A stretch of DNA of 42,500 nucleotides from Cristatella mucedo (Eukaryota; Bryozoa; Phylactolaemata; Cristatellidae): positions 5,697,501 through 5,740,000 of the forward strand of contig WPIO01000016.1 in the NCBI GenBank assembly GCA_009760855.2, written 5' to 3'. Below are positions 21,145-31,974 of this stretch, piece after piece; position 1 is the stretch's first letter, and every line of letters begins with the position of its first letter. The position numbers and the translations under genes are program-made. The notes under the pieces are model-generated. The model was not told the DNA's origin. It searched no databases and was given only the letters and a program-made list of their open reading frames with translations.

Positions 21145-22020
21145 ATAATAATAATATAATAATAATGTACTTGATAAAGTGCCCTCGGAGAACTTAATCT
21201 CTTTCTAGGCGCTTTACATTTGCTGCAAAGGGAAATGCAATAGAATGGTAAGTAAAATCATGCTTGAAAAACAAACAAAATGAATAACATGGTTAGGGGT
21301 GACATGCACAGGGTCAGCATGCAAATGTGGTTAGTGGCAGCATGCACAGTGTCAGCACGCATAAGCACGTGAAGGACGAATCACAGGGACCCACTAAATG
21401 CTGTCCTAAACAGGTGTGTTTTTAAGTTCCTTTTAAATGTGGTCAGGTCAGGGGATGTTCTGACGCAGGTCGGGAGGGAGTCGTTCCAGGCTTTGGGAGC
21501 ATATGAACTAAATGCACGGTCTCCAAAGGATTTGAGGTTTGTACGAGGTATTTGTAGACTGTTGGATCCCGAAAAGCGGGTGGTACGATGCTTGGCCTGA
21601 TGGGGAGTATGTCGGAGAGATAGGCTGGAGCCATAGAATGAAGGGACCTAAAAGTGAGCGACAAAACCTTGAAGTCAATCCGTTGCTTGACTGGTAGCCA
21701 GTGCAGGTCGGCGAGAAGTGGAGTAATGTGGCAAGTGCGACGCTCACGACAGACAAGCCTAGCTGTGGAGTTTTGCACCAGCTGCAATCGCCTGATCGCA
21801 CATGCTGGTAGGCCAGTGAGCAGTGAGTTGCAGAAGTCGAGACGAGATGTCACGAATGCATGGACCAACTTAGACGTAGTATCCTTATCTAAACAAGCCC
21901 GAATTTTAGCAATATTATGAAGCTGAAAATAGGTAGCTTTGACCGTGGAGCTGATATGGTCGTCTAACGAGAGGTCGCTTTGGAATATGACAGCTAGATT
22001 TCGAGCTGAGATCGCTGTGG
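21145..22020 (-). mobile_element. CR1-like LINE, truncated and frameshifted
   Basis: Minus-strand copy closely similar to 8355-9230. It encodes ARNLAVIFQSDLSLDDHISS, SRLDFCNSLLTGLPACAIRR, LQLVQNSTARLVCRE, LHWLPVKQRIDFKVLSLTF and then, in a shifted frame, the C-terminal part. The 3' UTR carries the hairpin (21173-21216) and an AAT-rich tail. Similarity fades at about 22010. Only the thumb and C-terminus of RT remain. Confidence 0.9.
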
Positions 22021-22029
22021 CCATAGCAG

Positions 22030-22356
22030 ATCTGACATTGCAGTAAGAGCAAACGACGTCATATTAGCTGGTCCTATCGCTTAAGCCTGCCGAAGCACGC
22101 GCCGGGCGCGACGCTATCTGCAGGAACAGGCCGCAGCTCCCACGCCCTGGCTACGCCCTGGCCACGTGGTAGCCCTACGCTACGCCCACCAGAAAGAGGA
22201 GGTTAAACGGGGGGGGGGGCCGACATCCTAGTCGGTGCAAGGGCGCGGCACCAGAGCTGAGCTTACTAGTAAATAGTTTTACATCTTTTATAGAGCTGAG
22301 TATTGTGTAATAACACCTAAAAAATATCTTTGCACGCCCTCCTAATATCGTCAGTT
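22030..22356. other. CpG-rich unassigned stretch with poly-G
   Basis: No gene recognised. It contains an uninterrupted G run at about 22210-22219 and sequence unlike the surrounding LINEs. Confidence 0.4.
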
Positions 22357-23093
22357 TGTAACCGGGTTCTAGGGGTCAAAGGCTATTTCCCGCCAAACCC
22401 CGCCATACGCCGGCCACGCTGCCGCTCGCCATGCCGCCGAGCTAGGGTAAGACGAGCGGCCGTCAGGATAAACCTCTTTGTAATAACGCATGCGCCAACA
22501 ACAACGGGGGAACTAAACAGGTCTACATGGAGGGTCCTTTACATTATACACTATGGGAGCGCAAGATGACGCAGCAAGCGCGAACAAACGAGTTAGTTGG
22601 GGTCAGTCGGCTTCCGCAGTCCTGTCGTTGTACCGACTCCGAGTCCAACAGTACGAGCGTACGCCGTCCAAAACCCGGCTGGCTGAGTAACTGCTGGCTA
22701 GTCCGAGTCGACTACTACCACAGTCGTAAGCTTCCGCCGAAAGACGCCAACACACGGGGGTCACGAACACGCTACACGGGGAACGCGGAATACAAACAAG
22801 TCAACAACGAGCGAGCTATCCAGCTCCGCTCGGGCCTTGGGTTACTTGTTCCCTTACGTGCGTGGCAGCATCGCCGGAGCACGCCTGCACGAATCCAGGT
22901 GCATAACTCGGCGAGACCGGGAGCCTCCAACACCACGACTTACGTGGCCAACTTCGCATACCCAAGAGCCCCGGTGACCTCACGTCACCGCATACATCCG
23001 GCCATGCCGTAGGGTCCGACCCCGGCCTAGCCGGTGACCCTAACCCTCACTTTAGCCGTCCAGTCCCTGCCAACCGAACCCAGCCTGGGTACA
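22357..23093. mobile_element. Possible solo LTR 2 with AGTT target duplication
   Basis: A 737-bp CpG-rich block that starts TGTAACCGGGTTC and ends GCCTGGGTACA (TGTA...TACA). The four bases on the left (22353-22356) and on the right (23094-23097) are both AGTT, as expected for a target-site duplication. One frame stays open for 161 codons inside but resembles no known protein. No internal retroelement genes flank it, so it would be a solo LTR. Size, ends and duplication fit an LTR; the class is not identified. Confidence 0.45.
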
Positions 23094-23139
23094 AGTTCTC
23101 ATAAATTTGATGCAGACAGCGCTAGAGAGGAAGACAAAT

Positions 23140-23200
23140 GTACAGAGATTGGGTTCTCTGAGGGTGCTGTATCAAATGTACTATTATTATTGCCATTATA
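23140..23200 (+). mobile_element. LINE/SINE 3' tail scrap
   Basis: ACAGAGATTGGGTTCTCTGAG then GGTGCTGTATCAAATGTACTATTATTATT is the 3' end module of the CR1-like LINE. The left half of the outer stem is lost. Confidence 0.7.
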
Positions 23201-23924
23201 AGACGAAGATCCTATGCTAGTTTAAGGCGACGCTTTCCATTTGTTAGCTTTGAAATCGAGGACAGGTTAACACTAGCTCGGAAAAATGTTTTATAATGCT
23301 AGCGGTTTTGCTCAAAAGCTATGCTTAGCGAACAAATTCAAATGTCAACAAATGCACGCTGGATCGAAATATTTATCTTTGGGATCTATCCATAAACGTG
23401 CACGCCATCCGAGAAGGAATTTGCATCCACTTTTTCTTTAAACTTCGGCCATACCCGTTCAGTTCTTGCGCTGTAAGTGAAGACGAAGCTGCATTCGTGC
23501 ACCCGGCCTGCACTAGCTTGAGGGCTGAGATGGCGTGACGTCGTGAGACTTTCCAATCCATTTCTTCACTCGCCTAACTCTACATCTCGAAGCCTGCAGG
23601 CTGCAGCTCTCACTGTGCGAGGCTTGCCGATTTGAAATGGCAGAGTAGCACTGCTTAGCGTCGCGAAGGGACCTGCTCACTTGGGTAACTGCTCACGTAA
23701 ACTGTGGCTGTAAATGGCGTAAGCATAAGCATTCGCCATGCTGCCACATCCGCCAGCGTTCGGCTGCTCCTGTCGCGAACGTCCAATAATAGGAACAGAA
23801 ACTTTTACACCGCTCCTCGAGACACCCAAATAACTTTCTAGGGAGTTTGACATTTTTGTGGAAAGGAAGCCGTAGAGTACGTGCAGACAACTCCAGAGCA
23901 CGTAGGCGTGCAAAGGGCAGTATT

Positions 23925-24360
23925 ATCATTATTATTACCGAGTCACTCGGACCAGTGTAAAAGCTGCGAGGAATGCTTCCAGCTTCCTTTTGAACGTCGT
24001 CAGACCATGATGCGACGTCACAGTCAGTCGGTATCCGAGTTGCTGCCAACTGGCTGAGCATTGTAGCTGAATGCTTGGTCTCCCAAGGGATTTTAAGCTC
24101 GTTGAACCGAGTTAGGCGTCAGGGGGTTCGGATCGCTGGGACGTCCGATTACTAAGTAATTGAAATAAGAAGGCCGCTTCAAGAGAGAATGGAGGGACTT
24201 AAAGGTGAGAGCGGCGGAATCTTGGCCGAGTCACTCACTGCTCAGTGAGGAGTCGCCAGCACAGACAGACTGGTGAGCAGTGGGCCATGTGGCCTATGCC
24301 GGTGCAGGGTATACGACTGATAGGCCTAAAGCAGCGGAGTTTTGTGCTTAGTAGCTTGAT
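23925..24360 (-). mobile_element. Old CR1-like LINE relic
   Basis: Diverged minus-strand match to 8620-8990. Recognisable blocks include GCTTGGTCTCCCAAGGGATTTT, GAATGGAGGGACTTAAAGGTGAGAG and GCAGCGGAGTTTTGTGC. It is much older than the copies at 8355 and 21145. Confidence 0.65.
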
Positions 24361-24456
24361 TGGCCAACAGCTGGAACAGGCGGAAGGACTTACAAACTTT
24401 TTGAGTTACATAAGTCTAGCTGGGATGTCAATCGGACCAGCTTGGCAGTGATGCAA

Positions 24457-24478
24457 CCTCATCTAAGCTTAGATGAGG
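24457..24478. repeat. Perfect 22-bp palindrome
   Basis: CCTCATCTAAG/CTTAGATGAGG has no loop. It extends to about 32 bp with one mismatched pair (TGCA on both outer flanks). No function is suggested by its position in the intergenic region. Confidence 0.9.
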
Positions 24479-24537
24479 ATGCAGCCTCAATCAAGATCAA
24501 GGATCAAAGCCTGGACTTTGCAATCTTGCGTAGATTC

Positions 24538-24602
24538 CCTTTGCAGCAAATGTAAAGCGCCCAGAAAGAGATTAAGTTCTCTGAGGGCGCTTTATCAAGT
24601 AA
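24538..24602 (+). mobile_element. LINE/SINE 3' hairpin, perfect stem
   Basis: TTTGCAGCAAATG is followed by AAAGCGCC (24554-24561), an AGAGATTAAGTTCTCT inner stem, and GGCGCTTT (24586-24593), then ATCAAGT. The outer 8-bp stem is perfect. There is no ATT tail after it and no LINE coding sequence before it. Confidence 0.8.
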
Positions 24603-25589
24603 TGCCCCGATTGCATGCAGAGGCCACAGGACACATTCTGGCCTGGCCAATTTGTGGAGGGTTAGGCTTTCCGAGTTAAAATCAAGCTTTCCCCCAAATG
24701 GTAAGCTGGTTTTGTCGCCATCAATTGTGTGAAATTTCGAAGCCGACCGGTTTGCGTGCCTACTGGATTGAGGTCTGCAATTCGATTTGGGTACTTGTGA
24801 GGAGATTGCGACCAGCTTCTTGTGCAGTACCAAGGCCGAGCTCTCGATACCCTCGTTTCTCGAACGCAGTGAGCCTTGAGTGGCCTAGGGGAGCAGTTAG
24901 GGCGGTGGCCGGTTTCACAAGCAACCCGAAAAAAACAGTTTAGATGTCACATCGCCCAAACGCTAGCCAAGGATCTAACTGGCTCCTGACAGCTGGCTAG
25001 CTCATGCTATACCGTGAACTTCTAGATCGGGCAGAGCAGCCTACCAAGCTTCAATGATCTGTCAGAATGTGAATCGCTCTACATTTGCAAGCCGATTTCC
25101 CCCACATTAGCTGGCTCTGCATTAGCTGGCTTCATGAGCTCAGAATGCAAAATCATTCTCGTGACCCCCCCATTCAAGGTCAAGGTTTGACACCTTAGAT
25201 GCATGTCCGGCTACGACTGTGTCAAAGCCTCTCTCTGCAGCCTAAGTGAGCTATTGAAAAAAATGACACCATTCGTTAATAGCTTGCCTAGCACAACAAG
25301 CTTGTACCACCCACTATTGGTCAAAGCACACTAGTATAAGACATAGCATGCCTCGAGAACATTACTTGCAACAAAATGCATAGACGCGGTGTCCATTGCA
25401 TAACGGCTGTGCGCACAGGGCACTGTTATATCTCGTTTCGATTTGGGCATCGTTTGCAACAGGGATTGTAGTGCACGTGCAAACTCGTGCATTATGCACA
25501 CAGATAACACACGCGTATGCGTGGGGTCTGACAGGTGCCCGTTCGGGCCTATTAACAAATAAGCACGTGCATGTGCAAGCAAGCGGGAG

Positions 25590-25622
<33 letters not shown>

Positions 25623-25682
25623 ACACACACAGACACACACACACATACACACACACACAACAAACACACACACAACACACAC

Positions 25683-25722
<40 letters not shown>

Positions 25723-25724
25723 CG
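25590..25724. repeat. (CA)n microsatellite, interrupted
   Basis: About 135 bp of CA repeat with scattered variants (CAGACA, CATACA, CAACA). Confidence 0.95.
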
Positions 25725-26809
25725 TGCAAGTGCACAGGCAAAACTCACAAGCACGTTCGGTTAATTACTCTGGAAAGTCGGGTGCGAGTGGCACAAGGCA
25801 AATGCCGCCCGACAAGTACCCTACAGAATTACACTGATGCTTATGCCAAAACCAAGAATTCCAGTAGTGAGACTACTACACGAAACATGTGTTAGTTCAT
25901 GTTTTCATAACGCTGGCCACTGACAAGCAATCGTTAAAAAAAATAAACGCCAGCATGGGACGGAAAGTTCTTGCACCAGTGCCTATAAAACAGCATCGAA
26001 TCATGATTGCCAAGCACAAAAAGTATGACACAATATGACGCAATAGATGTCCCACTGTCAATAGGCCGATAAGCACTGGCAGCACAGCGCACTCCATTGG
26101 CAAAGCACGCCGCACAGCACACACGCGCACACACACAATGGTGTTAATTATCCAGAGAATCCAGAGCATCGGATCGGTATTTCCGAAAGCTGCCTCATGC
26201 CGCTACGGCCAGCAGAAGGGCGCAATGGCTCGTTCAGATCCTGGTTGGACACACCAGACAAAAGAATCCGATTGTACATATAAAAAAAGGCCGCAAGTGC
26301 AAAAAAGGCAGACCGAATGAGACCCGGTCAGAGAGGATGGCGGAAAAACCAAGGAAACATTGCAAAGAACAAACCAACAAGAAACACGGCGCCTCAGCAG
26401 TAGCAGCCGCACCGCTAACGGGCAGGCAACGCCGAAGTCGAACGAGAAGAAGATGGCGGCACAACTGCGGCTGGCTGCCGTGCTGCCGGCAACGCCTGTG
26501 CGTCTTCTGGGGCGCCCGTACCACCCAACTGCGGCATCGGCGCGCTCGCGAGCGGAGATGCTGAGGGCTGCCGCTGTGCACATCTACACCTGCACTGGCT
26601 GTTTACTCAGCCAGAAATACCGTCCAGCATGTGCTTCGAACCACCTTGCTGCTCGTCGCCTCAACCGGACTCTCGGCTCCTCGCGGCTAGCCGCGCAGAC
26701 ACGAGGAGGCCGCTGCTGTGGTCATTGCCGAGCCGCCGCAAATGGGAAGGGGGCCCTAATATAAGTAGTGCAGTCCCCCACTGTCAGCCATTACAGCACA
26801 TACACACGG
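25725..26809. other. Region downstream of the NEK-like stop codon
   Basis: Presumably includes the 3' UTR of the minus-strand kinase gene. No clear polyadenylation signal is seen on the minus strand. Several frames of 80-130 codons overlap here on both strands, but none resembles a known protein. Confidence 0.45.
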
Positions 26810-27106
26810 CTAGGCCTGCAGCGGCGGCTTCGGCTGCTGCTGCAGAGCGGCGGCTGCAGCCGGCAGCTGCTGCGACACCGGCTGCTGCTGCTGGAATCGC
26901 CCGTTCATCGTCTGCGCGACGGCATGCACGTGACTGATGTCGGGCCTGTTGTTCGGGTCGGGACTGAGGCAGGCCTGGCAGAGGGCGCGCAGCTCCTCCG
27001 TGTAGTGGTCGGAAGAGAGCGGCGGATACTCGCACTTCTCGATCTTCTTGCAGAGCGAGTACAGGTTCATCTTCTCGCCCCAGAACGGCGAGTGCAACGC
27101 GGCCAG
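26810..27106 (-). CDS. NEK6/7-like kinase, last coding exon
   Basis: Residues 224-321. It begins after acceptor TTTGCAG with LAALHSPFWGEKMNLYSLCK, then CEYPPLSSDHYTEEL and CLSPDPNNRPDISHVHAVA, which is the C-lobe end of the NEK6/7 kinase domain, with the conserved RPD arginine at 277. Vertebrate NEK6 and NEK7 stop within about ten residues after this. Here about 27 more residues follow, rich in Gln, Ala and Pro (FQQQQPVSQQLPAAAAALQ, then QPKPPLQA), before TAG. The tail is low complexity and could be a lineage-specific addition. Confidence 0.93.
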   Translation of the reverse strand: MAALHSPFWGEKMNLYSLCKKIEKCEYPPLSSDHYTEELRALCQACLSPDPNNRPDISHVHAVAQTMNGRFQQQQPVSQQLPAAAAALQQQPKPPLQA

Positions 27107-27266
27107 CTGCAAACGAACGAGGCAGCCGCGACCGGAAGCTTTAGGCTTGCACTTCTGTGGCCGGCTGCAGGCGGCCGCTGTCAGGTGCCCCTACGCCAAG
27201 GGTAGTGGCAGCGGCTGCGGCGGCCGGAAAGAGAGGCGAGGCAGCTATGCGCGAGCGCGCAGTCAC

Positions 27267-27361
27267 CTCGTAAAGCAGGCAGCCGATCGACCAGATGTCC
27301 GACTTGAAATTGTAGCCCGTCTCGTGAATGCGCTCGGGCGACATGTAATACGGCGTGCCGA
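27267..27361 (-). CDS. NEK6/7-like kinase, exon 6
   Basis: Residues 193-223 after a split codon. It encodes [20 protein letters not shown] and [11 protein letters not shown], covering the P+1 loop and the APE-equivalent SPE, helix F Asp and helix F. It is almost identical to vertebrate NEK7. The split codon with exon 5 reads CTC (Leu192), where vertebrate NEK6/7 have Val. It ends in phase 0 before GTGACT. Confidence 0.94.
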
Positions 27362-27883
27362 CTGAAACGAGCGGACGGACGGGGAGCGCTGCCAGATGCG
27401 CACACATGCGAGCGCTTGCGGTCGATCTCCAAGGAAACGCAGGACGCCCCGTCACGCCCGCCGGCGGCGGAGGCAGCCTGCATTCAAACGCTGCACAGTC
27501 TCTTCAGATGCAGCGTCGATGGCTCCCTGGCTGGCAAGCAGGCTGCAAAGCGGCGGCCAATGACAGAGACCGTCGGGTGCAAGCGCCAATGTGAAGGAGC
27601 CTGCTGGCTGGCTGACTAGCTAGCTAGTGGGGAGTTGCAGCCAGATGCAACTGCCTCTGCAGTCTTGCCCGAAACCAGGCACGCGAGCGATTCGAAATAA
27701 TGACCCGTCAAGCATTAGCTCCGAATCACGACCCGCAAGGCTGTCTCGCTGTGTCGCTTGCAGGCGCAACACTGCCTGCTCCTGGCGGCAGCGGCGAGCC
27801 GCAGAGGGAGAAAGTGTCATCGGTGGCAGGCACAGGCGCCGCCACCCGGGCATCGCGGCACAGCGCCCACGCTCTGCACTCAC

Positions 27884-27991
27884 GCAACGAGTAAGCGTTC
27901 GTGCTCTTGGAGCTGAAGTAGCGGCCGAGGCCGAGGTCGCCGAGCTTGACGACGCCCTGCGCAGTGATGAACACGTTAGCAGGCTTGATGT
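27884..27991 (-). CDS. NEK6/7-like kinase, exon 5
   Basis: Completes the catalytic HRD aspartate (residue 156) and encodes [18 protein letters not shown] then [17 protein letters not shown]. It supplies Lys158 and Asn161 of the catalytic loop, the magnesium-binding DLG (174-176, the NEK6/7 form of DFG), and Ser190, equivalent to the activation-loop serine phosphorylated by NEK9 (Ser206 in NEK6, Ser195 in NEK7). It ends in phase 1 before GTGAGT. Confidence 0.95.
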
Positions 27992-28059
27992 CTGCAACGA
28001 GAGACGAGCGACGGTACAGCGAAGTGAGAAGCCTCGGCAGCAGTCAGCAGCCGCCGAGG

Positions 28060-28480
28060 CTGCTGCTGCCCACTGACTTTCTCCTGCCCACTCGCTGCCG
28101 ACAGCTGGAGCAAAACAAGGCAGCCAGGCTCATCATCATATCACTGCTCACCAATCTGCTTTGGCTGCCAATCATGTAGCATATCGACTTCACGATTTTG
28201 TTCACTCACCTTTAGGTCCCTCCACTCTTTTCCTCCGGCATACCTATCTGAAATAATTACATTTCAGGCCTCCCATCGCACCACCTGCTCATCTGACTTG
28301 GGATGATTTCTTGTGCCCCACATTTCTAGTCGCTCCGAGACCTTGTCTTCAGTTACTTCAGATCCCAAAGCTTGGAACTCACTACCGACTGACATCAAGT
28401 CGTATCTTGATTTGACGGCATTCAAAAAGCAAGTTTAAAAAACCTACCCGTTCCACACAGCCTTTGCTCTCTCTAATTGA
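28060..28480 (+). mobile_element. Old CR1-like LINE relic in kinase intron
   Basis: A plus-strand ORF2 C-terminal relic: QLEQNKAARLI, LLTNLLWLPI, then, with several stops, RIDF, a WNSLP-like ...SLELTTD, and FKK. It lies in the intron between kinase exons 4 and 5, antisense to the kinase gene. No intact frame. Confidence 0.7.
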
Positions 28481-28710
28481 GGTGTCCTTCTGTCAAGGTG
28501 GTGAGTTATGAAACTGTGCATGTCATTTCTGTGGGACATGAGTGACATGCTCGTGCACCCTGCCTTTTTCCACAGCACTTTGCTTATCTGTGGAAGGGTC
28601 CCATTAACCAGAGGCCGTCAGTCAGTCGTGTTCTTTTGCATACTGCCTAAGCAGGATACCTTGATATTCATTGCCTATTGGTCATCGCTTCTCTTGAATC
28701 TAATATAATG

Positions 28711-28711
28711 A

Positions 28712-28802
<91 letters not shown>
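28711..28802. repeat. (TA)n-(TG)n microsatellite
   Basis: About 18 bp of TA followed by about 73 bp of TG. It abuts the tail of the minus-strand SINE at 28809. Confidence 0.95.
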
Positions 28803-28804
<2 letters not shown>

Positions 28805-28808
28805 ATTC

Positions 28809-28950
28809 ATTTGTTGAACACCCAAAAGAACTTAATCTCTATTCAGGCGCTTCACATATGCCTCGGGGCTCGAGCCCACGACCTCAGCCAGACCTTGGTC
28901 GGGGCGAGCACCTTAACCGCTGGACCAAACCAGCTCGGGAATGTAATGCA
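28809..28950 (-). mobile_element. tRNA-derived SINE, clearest A and B boxes
   Basis: On the minus strand it reads TGGTCCAGCGGTTAAGG (RNA polymerase III A box, TRGYNNARNNG), then CCCGACCAAGGTCTGGC, a B box GGCTCGAGCCC (GGTTCGANTCC-like), then AAGCGCCTGAATAGAGATT...TTCTTTTGGG, the 3' hairpin region shared with the CR1-like LINE. Length about 140 bp. It lies in a kinase intron in the same orientation as the gene. Confidence 0.85.
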
Positions 28951-29025
28951 CCTAAATAGAGCTAGGCTCTCTCAGGGTGCTATGCAAAAAGCATTATAAC
29001 TACTACTACTATTATTATATCATCA
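28938..29025 (+). mobile_element. Second SINE/LINE tail, opposite orientation
   Basis: ATGCACCTAAATAGAGCTAGGCTCTCTCAGGGTGCTATGC is followed by ACT/ATT repeats. This is the hairpin module in plus orientation (TGCACC...GGGTGC outer stem, AGAGC...GCTCT inner stem). It sits next to the minus-strand SINE, so the pair is head to head. Confidence 0.65.
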
Positions 29026-29149
29026 ACGGTCTTTCCCAATATGGGCCAATAGGGGAGCCCGAACGATGTCGCATGACTTACGGTGTGGTCATGTGAGGCG
29101 AAAGCTCGCATGGCACTACCCATGTCACAGTTTGCCTACGCTCATGCGC

Positions 29150-29152
29150 TCG

Positions 29153-29185
<33 letters not shown>

Positions 29186-29250
29186 GCACGCACACGCACG
29201 CACACGCTCGCACACACACGCACACACACACGCACACACACACACACTTC
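29150..29250. repeat. (CA)n with CG interruptions
   Basis: About 100 bp of CA repeat with GCACGC variants, in a kinase intron. Confidence 0.9.
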
Positions 29251-30142
29251 CTCAGCTCCTCTGCTGACCGTCTTCGTGGCACCGACGGATCGCGCAGCGC
29301 CGCCTGGCGGCGCACGAGCGGCCAGCCAGCGCGAGCACCGGAGGAGGACCAGGCCGGGGAGGGAAGAGGTAGCAATGAGCTGCACTAACGCCAGGACAGC
29401 AAAGTGGGTGGGTGGGGCAGGTCTCCCGTGTCACTCACTCATTGGTTATTGGGGTAAAGAACCAAGGAATGGCTCAACAACAAGACCGGCATCTGTCGAG
29501 CCCAGCCGCCTCGCACGACGCTCATTGATTTACGCCCGAGGTTTGCCCAGCGCTGCCACAAGTGCCTGTCTCCTTTCATTTCAGCGTAACAGGCACAGCA
29601 CAGGGCTCCTTTGTAGCGAGGCAGTGCTAGAATGGCAGTGTTTGGACGTACGATAGGAAATCAATGCATAGAGTTTTGGCCACCAACGTGGCCGAACGAC
29701 AAACTTTGCCCGAGTTCGAGAGGGGAGGGTTGAGGCGCGCAGTGCCGGCAGCAATAATGGGAAGGGGGAGCCCGGGGGGGGGGGGTTGGCCGGACCCCTT
29801 GGACTAACCTGAAGGCTCGCAGCTCAAGGGCCACCTAACACGCCCCCTCAGCTGACCCTTGTTTGACTGGCGAGCCCAAGGTGCGGACCTCATTGGCTCT
29901 TAGTCCTGACTACATCCCGGGAAGAGAGGGAAGAGAGGTAGACGAGGTAAGCATCGCTAGTTTGCTCACAGCAAAGCAGAGGCACCGCAGTGGCACACCA
30001 TGAGACCATACCCAGCTAATGCAGCCTCCATCCAGAGGAGAGCTCCGTGAGGCTGCTCAGGCGCATGTGCGCTCGACTGAAGAGAGAGCTCGCGGATAGG
30101 CAGGACGGGAATGTGTGCACGCGGGTTGTATGAGCGGCTCAC
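29251..30142. other. Kinase intron, unassigned
   Basis: No exon or known repeat recognised. It has a G run of 13 at 29774-29786. Confidence 0.5.
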
Positions 30143-30251
30143 CTCGGTGCATGATGCGCCGGGAGTGCATGTGCTCCAGTGCACTCGTTATCTGAATGAA
30201 GTACTTCCATATGGTCTTCTCTGGGATGAGCCGGCTCTGCTGCCGAAAGTA
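30143..30251 (-). CDS. NEK6/7-like kinase, exon 4
   Basis: Residues 120-155 plus the first base of Asp156. After acceptor TTCTAG it encodes [36 protein letters not shown]. This is helix E and the start of the catalytic HRD loop, matching NEK6/7 ([30 protein letters not shown]). It ends in phase 1 before GTGAGC. Confidence 0.95.
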
Positions 30252-30439
30252 CTAGAACGAGAAGCCGCCCGGAGCCGTGTCGGCGAGGCGAAGCTGCGGC
30301 CTCGAAGCCGCGCAAGCACGCTGCGCTCTGCGGCTCAGCGCCTTAGTTCAGCTGCAGCCAACGCCCACCAACAATGGCCGCTGGGCGTCTGCAGCGGAGG
30401 CGCTGGGTGGTGATAGAGCCGCGGCACGGTCGGACCAAC

Positions 30440-30550
30440 CTTGACCATACGCGAGAGGTCGCCGGCGTCGGCGAGCTCCAAGACAATGTTGAGTTCATTC
30501 TCTTCTATGAACGACGCCAGGTACTGGATGATGTTGGGGTGATTCAATTG
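30440..30550 (-). CDS. NEK6/7-like kinase, exon 3
   Basis: Residues 83-119 in phase 0 on both sides. It encodes [20 protein letters not shown], then [17 protein letters not shown]. It covers beta strands 4 and 5 and the hinge (LELADAG). Tyr92 sits where vertebrate NEK6/7 keep the tyrosine described as turning into the active site to autoinhibit the kinase, so that control could be conserved. Donor GTTGGT. Confidence 0.95.
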
Positions 30551-31108
30551 CTGCAACGAGCCCGGCGCACGCAGAGTGCTTGACACAGATCGGCAGCCAG
30601 GTATCTTTGCAGGGCACCGGAGAGCGGTGCTGGTGTCATTGGCCACGTCACACACGCGAAGCGCACGCAAGCGCCAATCCTAATCGGCAGAACACTGCCA
30701 CGCAGAGCGAGCCAACGCCATTCAGCGCCAATCAGTTTCAGCAACTCGCCCGGGAAATGAGCAAGTCGCTGTGACGCTGTCTCTTGCGCCTGGCCAAGCA
30801 ACATGGCGAACCTTCTTCTCTCAAGCTCCAAATCGCAACGTACCAAGCAGGAAGGCACTGGCAGCAGCAGGCCCATTAACGCTAAACCATACAGCTACAG
30901 CTGTGGCAGGGCTGCTGGTAACAGGGATCTCAGCAGCTCGAGCATAGTAGGTTATTTGCAGCACTGAGCAGGGGCAGGCTTCTACATGACCTCGTGCCCT
31001 CATCAATCAGCTGGCTGCCAATGACAACAACGAACTGCAGTAGCTAAAGCATACTGCATCAGATGCCGGCTCTAACACCCGAGCACATCCCTCTCATTCT
31101 TTCTCTAG

Positions 31109-31110
<2 letters not shown>

Positions 31111-31153
<43 letters not shown>

Positions 31154-31223
31154 CATACACACACAACATACACACACACACACATACAACATACACACAC
31201 ACACACAACATAACACACACACA

Positions 31224-31276
<53 letters not shown>
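31111..31276. repeat. (CA)n with ACATA variants
   Basis: About 165 bp of interrupted CA repeat in the intron between kinase exons 2 and 3. Confidence 0.95.
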
Positions 31277-31279
<3 letters not shown>

Positions 31280-31777
31280 CTTCTTAGTCCTATAAGCCCT
31301 ACTACACAAAGCCCCTAGCTGCTGCAGCTGTTGCACATTTGCGATCAGTCTGCACACGGGTGGCATCTGCCATGCGACCACGGTGCATCCTGCCAAAAGG
31401 CATGTTCCTGGCATGCGTTCAACCAGGAGGGATGCACAGACCACAGACCTGCCACGGCACAACCCACACCACTGAGGAGGGAGGGGCATCAAGCGAGTGA
31501 AGTACACAGAGGAGTGGTAGTGAGAATAAGCCATCATCGAGAGAAAAGGGATGCACAGCAGATCGTAAGAGAGATTTAAAGTTGTGGAGGAGTTAGGGCG
31601 CATATTCGACCTCATCACTTATAGTACCAGGTACCTGTAACACCCCAGTCCTTCCAGCTGACACCAACAACACACATTTTCCGAAGACATATCGTTCATA
31701 AAGGTTACTCTCATGTCCAACACAGCAGAGGCATTGCTGAATTACTCATTACCGAAGCAGCCATACTCCATGCTATG
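31277..31777. other. Kinase intron, unassigned
   Basis: About 500 bp with no recognised exon, repeat or element. Confidence 0.5.
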
Positions 31778-31784
31778 AGGCGAT

Positions 31785-31974
31785 AATAATAATAATAATA
31801 ATAATATTGCACTTGATAAAGCGCCCTCAGAGAACTTAATCTCTTTCTAGGCGCTTTACATTTGCTGCAAAGTGATACGCAATAGAATAGTAAGTAAAAT
31901 CATGCTTGAAAAACAAACAAAATGAATAACATGGTTAGGGGTTACATGCACTGGGTCAGCATGCAAATGTGGTT
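31785..31974 (-). mobile_element. Ultra-short CR1-like LINE 3' end with target duplication
   Basis: Minus-strand 3' UTR only (about 190 bp). It has the AAT tail, the hairpin 31818-31857 (AAAGCGCC/GGCGCTTT stem) and then the UTR up to ATGCAAATGTGGTT, where the other copies continue but this one stops. AGGCGAT occurs immediately on both sides (31778-31784 and 31975-31981), a 7-bp target-site duplication. Confidence 0.9.

Noticed and set aside
26784-28076. Plus-strand frames of 80-150 codons opposite the kinase exons
   Set aside because: Antisense shadows of GC-rich exons with no similarity to known proteins.
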